Shown here in pieces: positions 50,698-58,225 of a DNA stretch of 64,000 nt. The stretch is from assembly GCA_902765005.1 (NCBI GenBank), contig CACWYB010000001.1, positions 62,001 to 126,000 on the forward strand, read 5' to 3'. Positions within the stretch are counted from its first letter, which is position 1. Each line of letters begins with the position of its first letter. The stretch is from an uncultured Eubacteriales bacterium. GTDB lineage: Bacteria > Bacillota > Clostridia > Christensenellales > CAG-138. A model generated the notes under the pieces. That model saw only the letters and a list, made by a program, of their open reading frames with translations. It searched no databases and was not told where the DNA came from. A program made the position numbers and the translations under genes.

Positions 50698-50726
50698 TGG
50701 AAATCCCGGCCAAAAGAGGCTATAAT
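50698..50726 (+). promoter_or_regulatory. Promoter of the flavin reductase operon
   Basis: TGGAAA (50698-50703), 17 bp, TATAAT (50721-50726). Confidence 0.55.
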
Positions 50727-50768
50727 GGGCAAAACGGCAGGCGCGAGGCGCCGGAAACGGAGCAAGAG

Positions 50769-51233
50769 ATGAACATGGATCCCTTCACCAAATTCGATCA
50801 GGACTGGGGGCTGCTCACCGCCGGCACCCCGGAGCGCTTCAACAGCATGACCATCAGCTGGGGCGCCATGGGCACCGTGTGGAACAAGGACGTGATCATC
50901 GTGTTCGTCCGGCCGGATCGGTACACCTGGCAGTTCATGAACGACAGCGACACCTTCACCGTGTCCTTCTACCCGGAAGCGTGCCGGCAGGCCCTTATGC
51001 ACATGGGCACCGCCTCGGGCCGGGACGGGGACAAGGCCGCGGCCGCCGGGCTCACGCCCCGGTTCCTGCCCCGGGGCATCAGCTACGAGCAGGCCAGTGA
51101 GACCTTTGTCTGCAAAAAGATCTATATGGCCCAGATGGCCTACGAGGACGTGCCCCCCGAGGCCCAGCGGATCTATCAGAACGGGGTGGAACCCCACTAC
51201 ATCATCATGGGCGAAGTGTTGAGCCGCGAGTAA
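50769..51233 (+). CDS. Flavin reductase-like protein
   Basis: 154 aa split-barrel flavoprotein (FNSMTISWGAMGTVWNKDVIIVFVRPDRYTWQFM). It likely binds FMN and reduces flavin or a small substrate. The same reading frame stays open far upstream, but the family begins at MDPFTKFDQDW; ATG 50769 or 50775 is the start. First of three genes on the plus strand. Confidence 0.85.
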   Translation: MNMDPFTKFDQDWGLLTAGTPERFNSMTISWGAMGTVWNKDVIIVFVRPDRYTWQFMNDSDTFTVSFYPEACRQALMHMGTASGRDGDKAAAAGLTPRFLPRGISYEQASETFVCKKIYMAQMAYEDVPPEAQRIYQNGVEPHYIIMGEVLSRE

Positions 51234-51251
51234 CCCGGAAAGGAACCCATT

Positions 51252-51533
51252 ATGCGCGAGATCGAAATCTTTTATTTGACCGGCTGCCTCTACTGCCAGA
51301 ACGCCCGGCGGGCCGCGGCGGAGCTGGTTTCGGAAAACCCGGCCTACGGGGCGCTGAACCTGAAGTGGATCGAGGAGACGGAGGAGCCCGCCCTGGCCGA
51401 CAGCCGGGACTACTTCCGGGTGCCCTCGGTGTTCTATCAAGGGGACAAGCTCTATGAGGCCTCCCCTCTGCAGGGGTATGAATCCATCCGGGAGAGCCTG
51501 CGGGCGGCCTTCGACCGGGCGCTGGCCTCATGA
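51252..51533 (+). CDS. Glutaredoxin/thioredoxin-like protein
   Basis: 93 aa. The start EIEIFYLTGCLYCQNARRAA has a CxxC redox pair (CLYC) after the first strand, and VPSVFYQGDKLYEA has the cis-proline of the thioredoxin fold. Likely a small thiol-disulfide protein. It lies 18 bases after the flavin reductase-like gene and its stop overlaps the next ATG (ATGA). Confidence 0.85.
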   Translation: MREIEIFYLTGCLYCQNARRAAAELVSENPAYGALNLKWIEETEEPALADSRDYFRVPSVFYQGDKLYEASPLQGYESIRESLRAAFDRALAS

Positions 51534-52198
51534 GGGAACCCAAGCTCAAATACCGCTGCCTGGTGCTGGACCACGACGACACGGTCATGGACAGCACCCG
51601 GCTCATCCACCACCCCGCCTTTTTGGCGTTCCTTCGCGAGACCCGGCCCGGGACCAGCATCAGCCTGGCAGACTACTTTCGGGTGAACTTCCATCCCGGG
51701 TTCCTGGAATACTGTGAGCATGATTTGGGCCTGACCCCCGCGGAGCTGGATCGGGAGCTGCAGGTGTGGAAGGGATATGTGGCCAGCCACGTGCCCAAGG
51801 CCTTCCCCGGGATCGGGGCGCTCATGGCCGAGCAGCTGCGCCGGGGCGGGCAAATCGCCGTGGTGTCCCATTCCCTGCGGGAGAACATCCTGCGGGACTA
51901 CCGGGAAAACGGGCTGCCGGAGCCGGCCATGGTCTTTGGCTGGGATCTGCCCCGGGCGCAGCGCAAGCCCAGCCCCTTCGCTCTCGACAGGATCATGGCG
52001 GCCATGGACCTGGGGCCGGAGGAGCTGCTGGTGGTGGACGACCTCAAGCCCGGCTACGACATGGCCAGGCAGCGGGGCGTGCCCTTTGCCGCCGCCGGCT
52101 GGGCCTACGACGTGCCCGAGATCCGCGGCTTCATGCGGCAGAACAGCCCGCTGTATTTCGATAGCGTGGGCGGGTTGTACAAGTTTCTGTTTCAATAG
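51530..52198 (+). CDS. HAD family hydrolase
   Basis: 222 aa. Motif I LDHDDTVMDS, motif II region VVSHSLRENI, lysine in QRKPSPFALD and motif IV VVDDLKPGYDMA fit a phosphoglycolate phosphatase-like HAD enzyme with a C1 cap. Substrate unknown. Translationally coupled to the preceding gene. Confidence 0.88.
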   Translation: MREPKLKYRCLVLDHDDTVMDSTRLIHHPAFLAFLRETRPGTSISLADYFRVNFHPGFLEYCEHDLGLTPAELDRELQVWKGYVASHVPKAFPGIGALMAEQLRRGGQIAVVSHSLRENILRDYRENGLPEPAMVFGWDLPRAQRKPSPFALDRIMAAMDLGPEELLVVDDLKPGYDMARQRGVPFAAAGWAYDVPEIRGFMRQNSPLYFDSVGGLYKFLFQ

Positions 52199-52213
52199 GA
52201 ATGATTCTATTTC

Positions 52214-52239
52214 GCACCTTTTCTTGCAAGAAAAGGTGC
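52214..52239. repeat. Perfect 26-bp palindrome
   Basis: Self-complementary from GCACCTTTTC to GAAAAGGTGC, centred on TTGCAA, 16 bases after the HAD stop. First of three strong inverted repeats within 140 bp. Confidence 0.7.
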
Positions 52240-52264
52240 CCAAAAGAACTTTAGGAATGCTAAA

Positions 52265-52310
52265 AAGCTCAGGAATTCTAACATTTTAGACTTCCTGAGC
52301 TTCTCTTTTT
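52265..52310. terminator. Terminator between convergent HAD and CapA genes
   Basis: AAGCTCAGGAA / TTCCTGAGCTT with an inner TCTAA/TTAGA helix, followed by CTCTTTTTT on plus and TTTTTAG on minus. Confidence 0.75.
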
Positions 52311-52313
52311 TGC

Positions 52314-52350
52314 GCCGCTTTTTTCTCTTCACCGAAGAGAAAAAAGCGGC
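52314..52350. repeat. Perfect 17-bp inverted repeat with 3-base loop
   Basis: GCCGCTTTTTTCTCTTC (52314-52330), ACC, GAAGAGAAAAAAGCGGC (52334-52350). The very tight hairpin lies just past the CapA stop. No proper T run follows on either strand, so a simple terminator role is doubtful. Confidence 0.7.
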
Positions 52351-52361
52351 AAATAGGTCTC

Positions 52362-53522
52362 TTACAACTGCTTCAATATGTATTTCTTCACCTTATCCAG
52401 CTTGGAATACTTCCAGGCCCCTTCCTCGGCGGTCTTGGAGAAGGGCACGATCACGTTGAAGTCCATGTGGGCCCCCTCGAAATAGCCGTCGGGCTCGGTG
52501 CTGAAGAAGTATCCGTCCCAGACCTCCTTGGGCGCGTTGGTGAACCGCTCCGGCTCCAGATACACCATCTTGCGCATGTCCTCCGCCACGAAGGCCTTGG
52601 CGGCCAGCGGCGAAAGCAGGGCGTACTCCCCGGCGGGGATGTTGGTGAAGATATCGGGCAGCGGCGCCTCCACGATGTTCTCCGGCCCCCGGACGATTTG
52701 GATGCCCATGGCTTCAAAGTCCAGCTTCTCCTCGGTGAAGATCAGCTTCAAAAGCACGCCCACGTCGGTGTACAGGTGGGCCCGCTGATAGTTGGTGTCG
52801 AAGATGAAGTTGCCCAGGGAGTAGAAGATGGCCTTGCCGTTGTCGAAGAGCTCATAGTTCTCCGGCACATGGGGATGATGGGCCACCACCACGTCCGCTC
52901 CCAGCTCCAGGAACCTGAGATACCGATCCCGGGTGTAGGGGCTGGGCATGCTGGTGAATTCTTCCCCGCCGTGGCTCACGATGACGCACCAGCGGCACTT
53001 GGATTTCACCTCGTCGATGCGGCGCTTGATGGCGTCCATGTTGTCCCAGCGGAAGATCCCCGGCTCCGTGTCCGTGGCGGGGATGCACTCGGCCATATAC
53101 GCCACGCCGAACATGCCGATGCCGCCGGCTTCGTCCAGATAAATGGGCTCGGAGGCCTCGGTTTCGTTGAGACCGGCGCCGATGGTCAGGCAGCCCATCT
53201 CCTCGGCGATCTTCCGGGTGCTGATGACGCCTTCCCGGCCGGCGTCCATGGTGTGGTTGTTCCCCACGCACCAGATGTCCGCGTGCATATCCTTGAGCAC
53301 CTTGGTGGCGGCGGGATTCATGGCATGGAAGAACACGCCCCGGCTGCCGTCGTCCACGGCGTCGATGAGGGCCCCCTCCACGTTGGCGGCCACATGGTCC
53401 GCGCTGTGGAAGAAGTCCAGTATGGGCTTGGAGAGGAGGTTCTCATCCTCCCAGCGATGGTCCATATACCTGTCAAACCCGATGTCCCCGGTGAAGATGA
53501 TGGAAGTTTTTTCCTTGCTCAT
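52362..53522 (-). CDS. CapA-family (PGA_cap) metallophosphatase-like protein
   Basis: 386 aa. Calcineurin-like fold with FTGDIGFDR, NVEGAL, CVGNNHTMDAGREG and VSHGGEEF / VVAHHPHVPENYEL metal motifs as in CapA/PgsA proteins of poly-gamma-glutamate synthesis. No capsule genes are near and no signal peptide is seen, so a general cytoplasmic phosphoesterase is likely. AGGAG precedes the ATG; the gene follows PepD by 12 bases. Confidence 0.85.
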   Translation of the reverse strand: MSKEKTSIIFTGDIGFDRYMDHRWEDENLLSKPILDFFHSADHVAANVEGALIDAVDDGSRGVFFHAMNPAATKVLKDMHADIWCVGNNHTMDAGREGVISTRKIAEEMGCLTIGAGLNETEASEPIYLDEAGGIGMFGVAYMAECIPATDTEPGIFRWDNMDAIKRRIDEVKSKCRWCVIVSHGGEEFTSMPSPYTRDRYLRFLELGADVVVAHHPHVPENYELFDNGKAIFYSLGNFIFDTNYQRAHLYTDVGVLLKLIFTEEKLDFEAMGIQIVRGPENIVEAPLPDIFTNIPAGEYALLSPLAAKAFVAEDMRKMVYLEPERFTNAPKEVWDGYFFSTEPDGYFEGAHMDFNVIVPFSKTAEEGAWKYSKLDKVKKYILKQL

Positions 53523-53534
53523 ATCCGTTTCTCC

Positions 53535-54974
53535 TTATTTCAGGCGCTTGAGGGTCTCCAAAGCCAGCAGCCAGGTCCGCTGGGTGGAGGCGATGTGCAG
53601 CCGCTCCCGGGGCGTGTGGATGTTGGTCAGGTCCGGCCCGAAGGAGATGCAGTCCAGCTCCGGCATCTTTCCGGACAGGATGCCGCACTCCAGCCCCGCG
53701 TGAAGGGCCTCGATCTTGGGCTCCTCCCCGTACACCGCCCGGAAGGCCTCCACCATCACATCCCGCAGGTGGGAATCGGGCCGATATTGCCAGGCGGAAT
53801 AGGCGGCGGGGATCTCCACCTGCCCGCCCAAGGCCCGGGTCAGGGCAATGACCTTGCCGGTGGTTTCCGCGGCCTGGGAATTGACGCTGGAGCGGATCAT
53901 GAACCGGGACACCACCGTGTCCCCGTCCGTGAAGACCTGGCCCAGGTTCAATGAGGTCTGCACCAGGCCCGGCACCTCAGCGCTCATCATCTGCACCCCG
54001 TTGGGCGCGCAGAAGAGGAAGGTGGCCACCCGGCGGGTGCTGTCCTCATCCATGGGCACGAACTCGCTCTTGGTGGGGAAGAGCCGGATGCGGACCTTGG
54101 GATCCGCGGTCCTGTACTCGTTCTTCAGCTCCTCGCCCAGCTCTTTGGCCGCTTCCTCCGCCGCCGCAAGATCCCTCACGGCGATGATGGCCGCCGCGTC
54201 CCGGGGGATGGCGTTGTCCTTGGCGCCGCCGCTGACGGTGAGCAGCCGCAGCTCGGTCTTGTTCAAAATGGCGGTGAGCGCCCGGCCCATGAGGATGTTG
54301 GCGTTGGCCAGGCCCTTGTGGATCTCCTCCCCGGAGTGGCCGCCCATGAGCCCGTCTACGCCCAGGGCGCAGACCGTCCCGTCAAAGGGCGCCCGCTTCA
54401 CGGGCAGGGTGCAGACGGCCCGGGTGGAACCGGCGCAGCTGACGGTGAGCACCTTCTCCACCTCGGAGTCGATGTTCATCAGATACTTGGCCTTCAGGTC
54501 GGAGGCATCCAGCGCCCGGGCGCCGATCATGCCCACCTCTTCATCCACGGTGAACAGGCACTCCAAGGGCCCGTGGGGGATATCGTCCGCGTCCAGGATA
54601 GCCATGGCCATGGCCACGGCGATGCCGTCGTCGCCGCCCAAGGTGGTGCCGTGAGCGCCCACAACGTCCCCGTCCACGAAGATGTCCAGCCCCTCCTTCT
54701 CCATATCCTTGGGGCAATCGCTCTCCTTTTCGGCCACCATGTCCATATGCCCCTGGAGCATGACCACGGGGGCGTTCTCATACCCCGGGGTGCCCGCCTT
54801 CCAGATGATCACGTTGTTGGTCTCATCCTGGCGGTACTTGAGCCCCCGTTCCCGGGCGAAGGCGACCAGATGATCGCTGATGGCCTTGGTGTGGTGGGAC
54901 CCGTGGGGAATGGCGCACAGCTCCTCAAAAAAGCGGAAGACGGCTTTCGGTTCCAACTCGGATAAAACACCCAT
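53535..54974 (-). CDS. pepD: Aminoacyl-histidine dipeptidase (PepD, M20 family)
   Basis: 479 aa, usual length. Zinc ligands in VMLQGHMDMV, LGGDDGIAVAMAMA, TVDEEVGMIGA and MNIDSE; the C-terminal HAGLECGIL histidine is present. It cleaves Xaa-His and other dipeptides. AAAGGAG precedes the ATG. Forms a unit with CapA and perhaps with the DUF819 gene upstream (137-base gap containing a hairpin). Confidence 0.93.
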   Translation of the reverse strand: MGVLSELEPKAVFRFFEELCAIPHGSHHTKAISDHLVAFARERGLKYRQDETNNVIIWKAGTPGYENAPVVMLQGHMDMVAEKESDCPKDMEKEGLDIFVDGDVVGAHGTTLGGDDGIAVAMAMAILDADDIPHGPLECLFTVDEEVGMIGARALDASDLKAKYLMNIDSEVEKVLTVSCAGSTRAVCTLPVKRAPFDGTVCALGVDGLMGGHSGEEIHKGLANANILMGRALTAILNKTELRLLTVSGGAKDNAIPRDAAAIIAVRDLAAAEEAAKELGEELKNEYRTADPKVRIRLFPTKSEFVPMDEDSTRRVATFLFCAPNGVQMMSAEVPGLVQTSLNLGQVFTDGDTVVSRFMIRSSVNSQAAETTGKVIALTRALGGQVEIPAAYSAWQYRPDSHLRDVMVEAFRAVYGEEPKIEALHAGLECGILSGKMPELDCISFGPDLTNIHTPRERLHIASTQRTWLLALETLKRLK

Positions 54975-55026
54975 TGTTTGCTATTCTCCTTTGCGTTGCA
55001 ATCGTGGGGGAAAACCCCGTATAGCG

Positions 55027-55057
55027 CGCGATGCAAGTGAAGGCCACTTGCATCGCG
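55027..55057 (-). terminator. 13-bp hairpin between DUF819 and pepD genes
   Basis: CGCGATGCAAGTG / CACTTGCATCGCG, 5-base loop, perfect. The T run on the minus side is poor, so it may attenuate or process a DUF819-pepD transcript rather than stop it fully. Confidence 0.45.
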
Positions 55058-55111
55058 TCGTTTGTTCATTTGTTTAGATACACCCCGGCGCGAACGGGTT
55101 CCACGTCAGGT

Positions 55112-56296
55112 TTAGCCGAAGATGCTCATCAAGTAGCCCACGCCGATGCCGCCGAAGGTGCCGACCACATAGCCCATGAGGGCCATGAGCACGCCCACGG
55201 AAACCAGGGAGCCGGAGTAGGAAGCCGCCAGGATGGGGGCGGACGCGGTGCCGCCGATGTTGGCCAGGGACGCAACGCCGCTGGTGAACATATCCAGCTT
55301 GAAGAGCTTGGCAGCCAGGATCATCAGCACGCCGTGGATGATGAGGATGGCGAAGCCCGCCACGATCCACCAGGCCATGCCCGCCTCGAAGAGCTCGATG
55401 AAGGAGGCACGGGAGGCGATGAGGCCGATGACCATGTACAGCATGATGTTGGAGAGCTCGGTGGAGCCGGCGATCTTGCCAATGGGCGTCATGGCCAGGA
55501 CCAGGCCCAGGATGGAGATCAGCACGATACGGTAGGTGGCCACGTCAAAGATCTGGAGCCACTTGGGCGCGATGTTCCGCAGGGCGGTGCCCAGGTTGGT
55601 GCAGATGGCGGAGGCGAAGAGAGCCAGGCCAAGGAGGAAGATGAGGGACGGGAAGTCGATCTTCTTGGTCTGAGCCTGAGCGAATTCCTTGTCCAGACGG
55701 GTGGAAACTTCGTCCAGCGTCCGGGTGTCGGCCTTCACCCACTTGTTGAACTTGGGCGCCAGGTTGATGGCCCACAGCAGGAACATGACCCAGATGGAGT
55801 AGTCGATGGAGTCCACGATGGACGCGCCGGCCAGCTGCGCTTCGGTGGCCTGCAGGGCGTCAGCCACGGCAACCAGGTTGCCGGAGCCGCCCATCCAGCT
55901 GCCGCACAGGGCGCCCAGGCCACGCCAGGCACCTTCGCCCAGCAGGGGATGCATGGCAGCGTAGGTGATGAAGAAGCCAAGGGCGATGGTGATGGTGGCG
56001 GTGAAGAAGCCAAGGAGCATCTTGGGCCCCAGCTTCAGGATCTGCCGGATGTCGCAGCGGAGCAACATGACGAAGATCATGGCATAGAGGATCGGGTTGC
56101 GCAGGGCATTGTAGGCGTCCTTGGTGGCCGCGGTGTCCCAGAGCTTGAAGGTGCAGCCCAACATACCGATGAGGTACAGCAGCACCACAGGGGGCACATA
56201 TTCAAAGAATTTCCACTTGGTCAGCCGCTGGGCGCCGACCAGCAATCCTGCGATCAAAACCAAGGTCGCAAAGTAGGTGAAACCGTTGGTAATCAT
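55112..56296 (-). CDS. DUF819 family membrane protein
   Basis: 394 aa with about ten transmembrane helices, including WMGGSGNLVAVADAL and LANIGGTASAPILAASY inverted-repeat-like segments that recall carboxylate transporters of the CitS/GltS type. The DUF819 family has no firm function; substrate unknown. Beside a dipeptidase gene, a peptide or amino acid role is possible (inference). GGAGG precedes the ATG. Confidence 0.88.
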   Translation of the reverse strand: MITNGFTYFATLVLIAGLLVGAQRLTKWKFFEYVPPVVLLYLIGMLGCTFKLWDTAATKDAYNALRNPILYAMIFVMLLRCDIRQILKLGPKMLLGFFTATITIALGFFITYAAMHPLLGEGAWRGLGALCGSWMGGSGNLVAVADALQATEAQLAGASIVDSIDYSIWVMFLLWAINLAPKFNKWVKADTRTLDEVSTRLDKEFAQAQTKKIDFPSLIFLLGLALFASAICTNLGTALRNIAPKWLQIFDVATYRIVLISILGLVLAMTPIGKIAGSTELSNIMLYMVIGLIASRASFIELFEAGMAWWIVAGFAILIIHGVLMILAAKLFKLDMFTSGVASLANIGGTASAPILAASYSGSLVSVGVLMALMGYVVGTFGGIGVGYLMSIFG

Positions 56297-56435
56297 AATT
56301 ACCCCTCCATTTTCCTTTGTGTTTTTCTATCGCAAAGCCCCGAAACCGGAGCCATGTGATCCTCCGCGGGCAAGGAAGAAACACGCCGCTCTCTCCCGGT
56401 GAAATGTGTCCTCAGCGTGAACTTCTACTTTTTTA

Positions 56436-56464
56436 AGTATAGTTCCTCCGCCCCGTTCTGTCAA
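56436..56464 (-). promoter_or_regulatory. Promoter of DUF819-pepD-capA unit
   Basis: Minus strand TTGACA (56459-56464), 17 bp, TATACT (56436-56441): near-consensus. The leader before the gene is about 130 bases long. Confidence 0.7.
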
Positions 56465-56513
56465 CCGGAATCTGGCTGATTATGGGCAAAAGGCAAAAGA
56501 GCAAAAAAAGTTT

Positions 56514-58001
56514 TCAGCGGCGCCGTCGGCGGATGGCCAGACCCGCCGCCAGGCCGATCACCGCCAGGCCCGCGCCCAGGGCGGCAAAGAGGAAATTCAC
56601 TCGCTGTTCCGCCGTTTTGGGCCCGGGATCGGGGGCGGCCGTGGCCGCCGGCGCCTCCGTGGGCGCGGGGGGGAAGGTGGGGGCAGCCGTGGGCTCCGGC
56701 GTGGGCGTGGGGGTGGGTTCCGGCGTGGGCGTGGGGGTGGGTTCCGGCGTAGGGGTGGGAGTCGGCGTGGGGGTGGGCTCCGGCGTGGGCGAGGGGGTGG
56801 GCGGCACGTAGTTGCTCAGGCACTCGGCGGGAATGTTCTCCAGGAAGTCGTTCTTCTCCACGTCCTCCCCCACGGTGCTGAAGTAGAGGCCGTAGTCCGA
56901 AGGATAGTATTTGCCGATGCGGATATTGTACATCTTTGTTTTTTCGGACCCGTTCTTCCACTTGCGCATGCCCTCTATGGCCACCTCCCGGGCGGTCATG
57001 CCGTTGAAGGAGGCAAGGGGCGTATCCACGTCGATGAAGATCTTGTTCTCCTCATGCATGTGGATGTACAGCTTCTTCACCTGCCAGGCCCCGTATTGCT
57101 GGGCGGATTCCGGGAACAGGGTTGGGTCTGCGGCGTCCGCCACGGCCTTGACCGTGATCTCAGCCGTCAGCTTGTGGGCCCCGTGGCCGAAATCCCCGTT
57201 GACCAGATCATGGGTGATGACCACCTCCGGCTTCACCCGCCGGATCTCCGCCACCAGCAGCTCCTCCGGGTCCCGGGGATCCTCCTCCAGCCAGGACTTG
57301 GTGTACAGGGAATAGGTTCCCTTGAGATGGTCCACGAATTCGAAGAAGGTTTTGAAGTTTCTCAGGCCGCTCAGATAGGAGCCGCCGGAGCTTTCCCGCT
57401 GGCGGCCGATGGTGTCGCAGCCCATGTCCGCCACGGTAACGGCATAGCCCCGGTCCGTGTAGGTGGGGATCACCGCGCCGAAGATCAGCACGTCGTCATA
57501 GCCGTGGGTCTCCACCAGCATGATGTCCGCCTTCTCCAGGGGCTCCTGCCAGTCCACGGCCTTCTGCTGCATGTTCATCTGTTTCTCATTGTAAACAAAC
57601 AGCTCCGTGAGCTTTCCCTGGCCCTCCTGCACGGTCATGCGCAGCTCCCGGACCCCTTCCGGGATGAACACGGTGATGAACCGGATCACGCTGCCGTATT
57701 CCCGCCGGTAGACCACCTCCCCCTCCTCGTTCAGGCACTCCACCAGGGCCCGGGTGGGGATGGTGAGCCACTCCCAGTAGATGGCAGCCACCTCCGTCTT
57801 GTCGTCCCACTTCACGCTGAACCAGTCCTCCGCCTCGAAGGTCACGGTGGTGGAGTAGGTGTTGTCGGACAGGAACTTCATGTGCACGTCCTGGGCGTGG
57901 ACCTCGATGGTGCATTGGCCGTTGATATGGTAGTCCGCAAAGGCCGCCGCGGGGGTCAGCAGCAGCAGGGCAGCGAGCAGCAGGGTCACTATACGCTTCA
58001 T
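56514..58001 (-). CDS. Cell-surface PIG-L family protein with Pro/Thr stalk
   Basis: 495 aa. Signal peptide (1-22), a beta-rich region (about 25-145), a PIG-L domain (about 150-390), a Pro/Thr/Glu-rich stalk of PTPTPEP type repeats (about 400-455), a transmembrane helix (about 470-490) and an RRRRR tail, so the enzyme is displayed outside the membrane. The first zinc motif reads ETHGYDD instead of HPDD, keeping His and Asp pair; the distal site reads GDFGHGAHK. It may deacetylate a surface or environmental glycan. Single gene between divergent RND and DUF819 units. Confidence 0.8.
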   Translation of the reverse strand: MKRIVTLLLAALLLLTPAAAFADYHINGQCTIEVHAQDVHMKFLSDNTYSTTVTFEAEDWFSVKWDDKTEVAAIYWEWLTIPTRALVECLNEEGEVVYRREYGSVIRFITVFIPEGVRELRMTVQEGQGKLTELFVYNEKQMNMQQKAVDWQEPLEKADIMLVETHGYDDVLIFGAVIPTYTDRGYAVTVADMGCDTIGRQRESSGGSYLSGLRNFKTFFEFVDHLKGTYSLYTKSWLEEDPRDPEELLVAEIRRVKPEVVITHDLVNGDFGHGAHKLTAEITVKAVADAADPTLFPESAQQYGAWQVKKLYIHMHEENKIFIDVDTPLASFNGMTAREVAIEGMRKWKNGSEKTKMYNIRIGKYYPSDYGLYFSTVGEDVEKNDFLENIPAECLSNYVPPTPSPTPEPTPTPTPTPTPEPTPTPTPEPTPTPTPEPTAAPTFPPAPTEAPAATAAPDPGPKTAEQRVNFLFAALGAGLAVIGLAAGLAIRRRRR

Positions 58002-58225
58002 CTTGTCATCCTTTCAAAGGGGCCGGCGTCCGCTGTTTGGCGGCGCCGAAACGCTACAGACAGTATACCATCGTCCCCCGGGCTTGACAAGCGCCGGCCC
58101 GAGGCCCTTCCTGCCGGGATTCGGGGCAAAAAATCTTTGCGACGCCTGCATTTTTCACATCCCCGTCACAATGTGCCGGCGGAATTCTGCTACAATACAG
58201 TATCATATTTATAACGGAGCGGGGT

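Noticed and set aside
56690-56800. Simple-sequence or CRISPR-like repeat (GGGCGTGGGGGTGGG type)
   Set aside because: It encodes the Pro/Thr-rich stalk of the PIG-L surface protein in frame, so it is a coding low-complexity tract.
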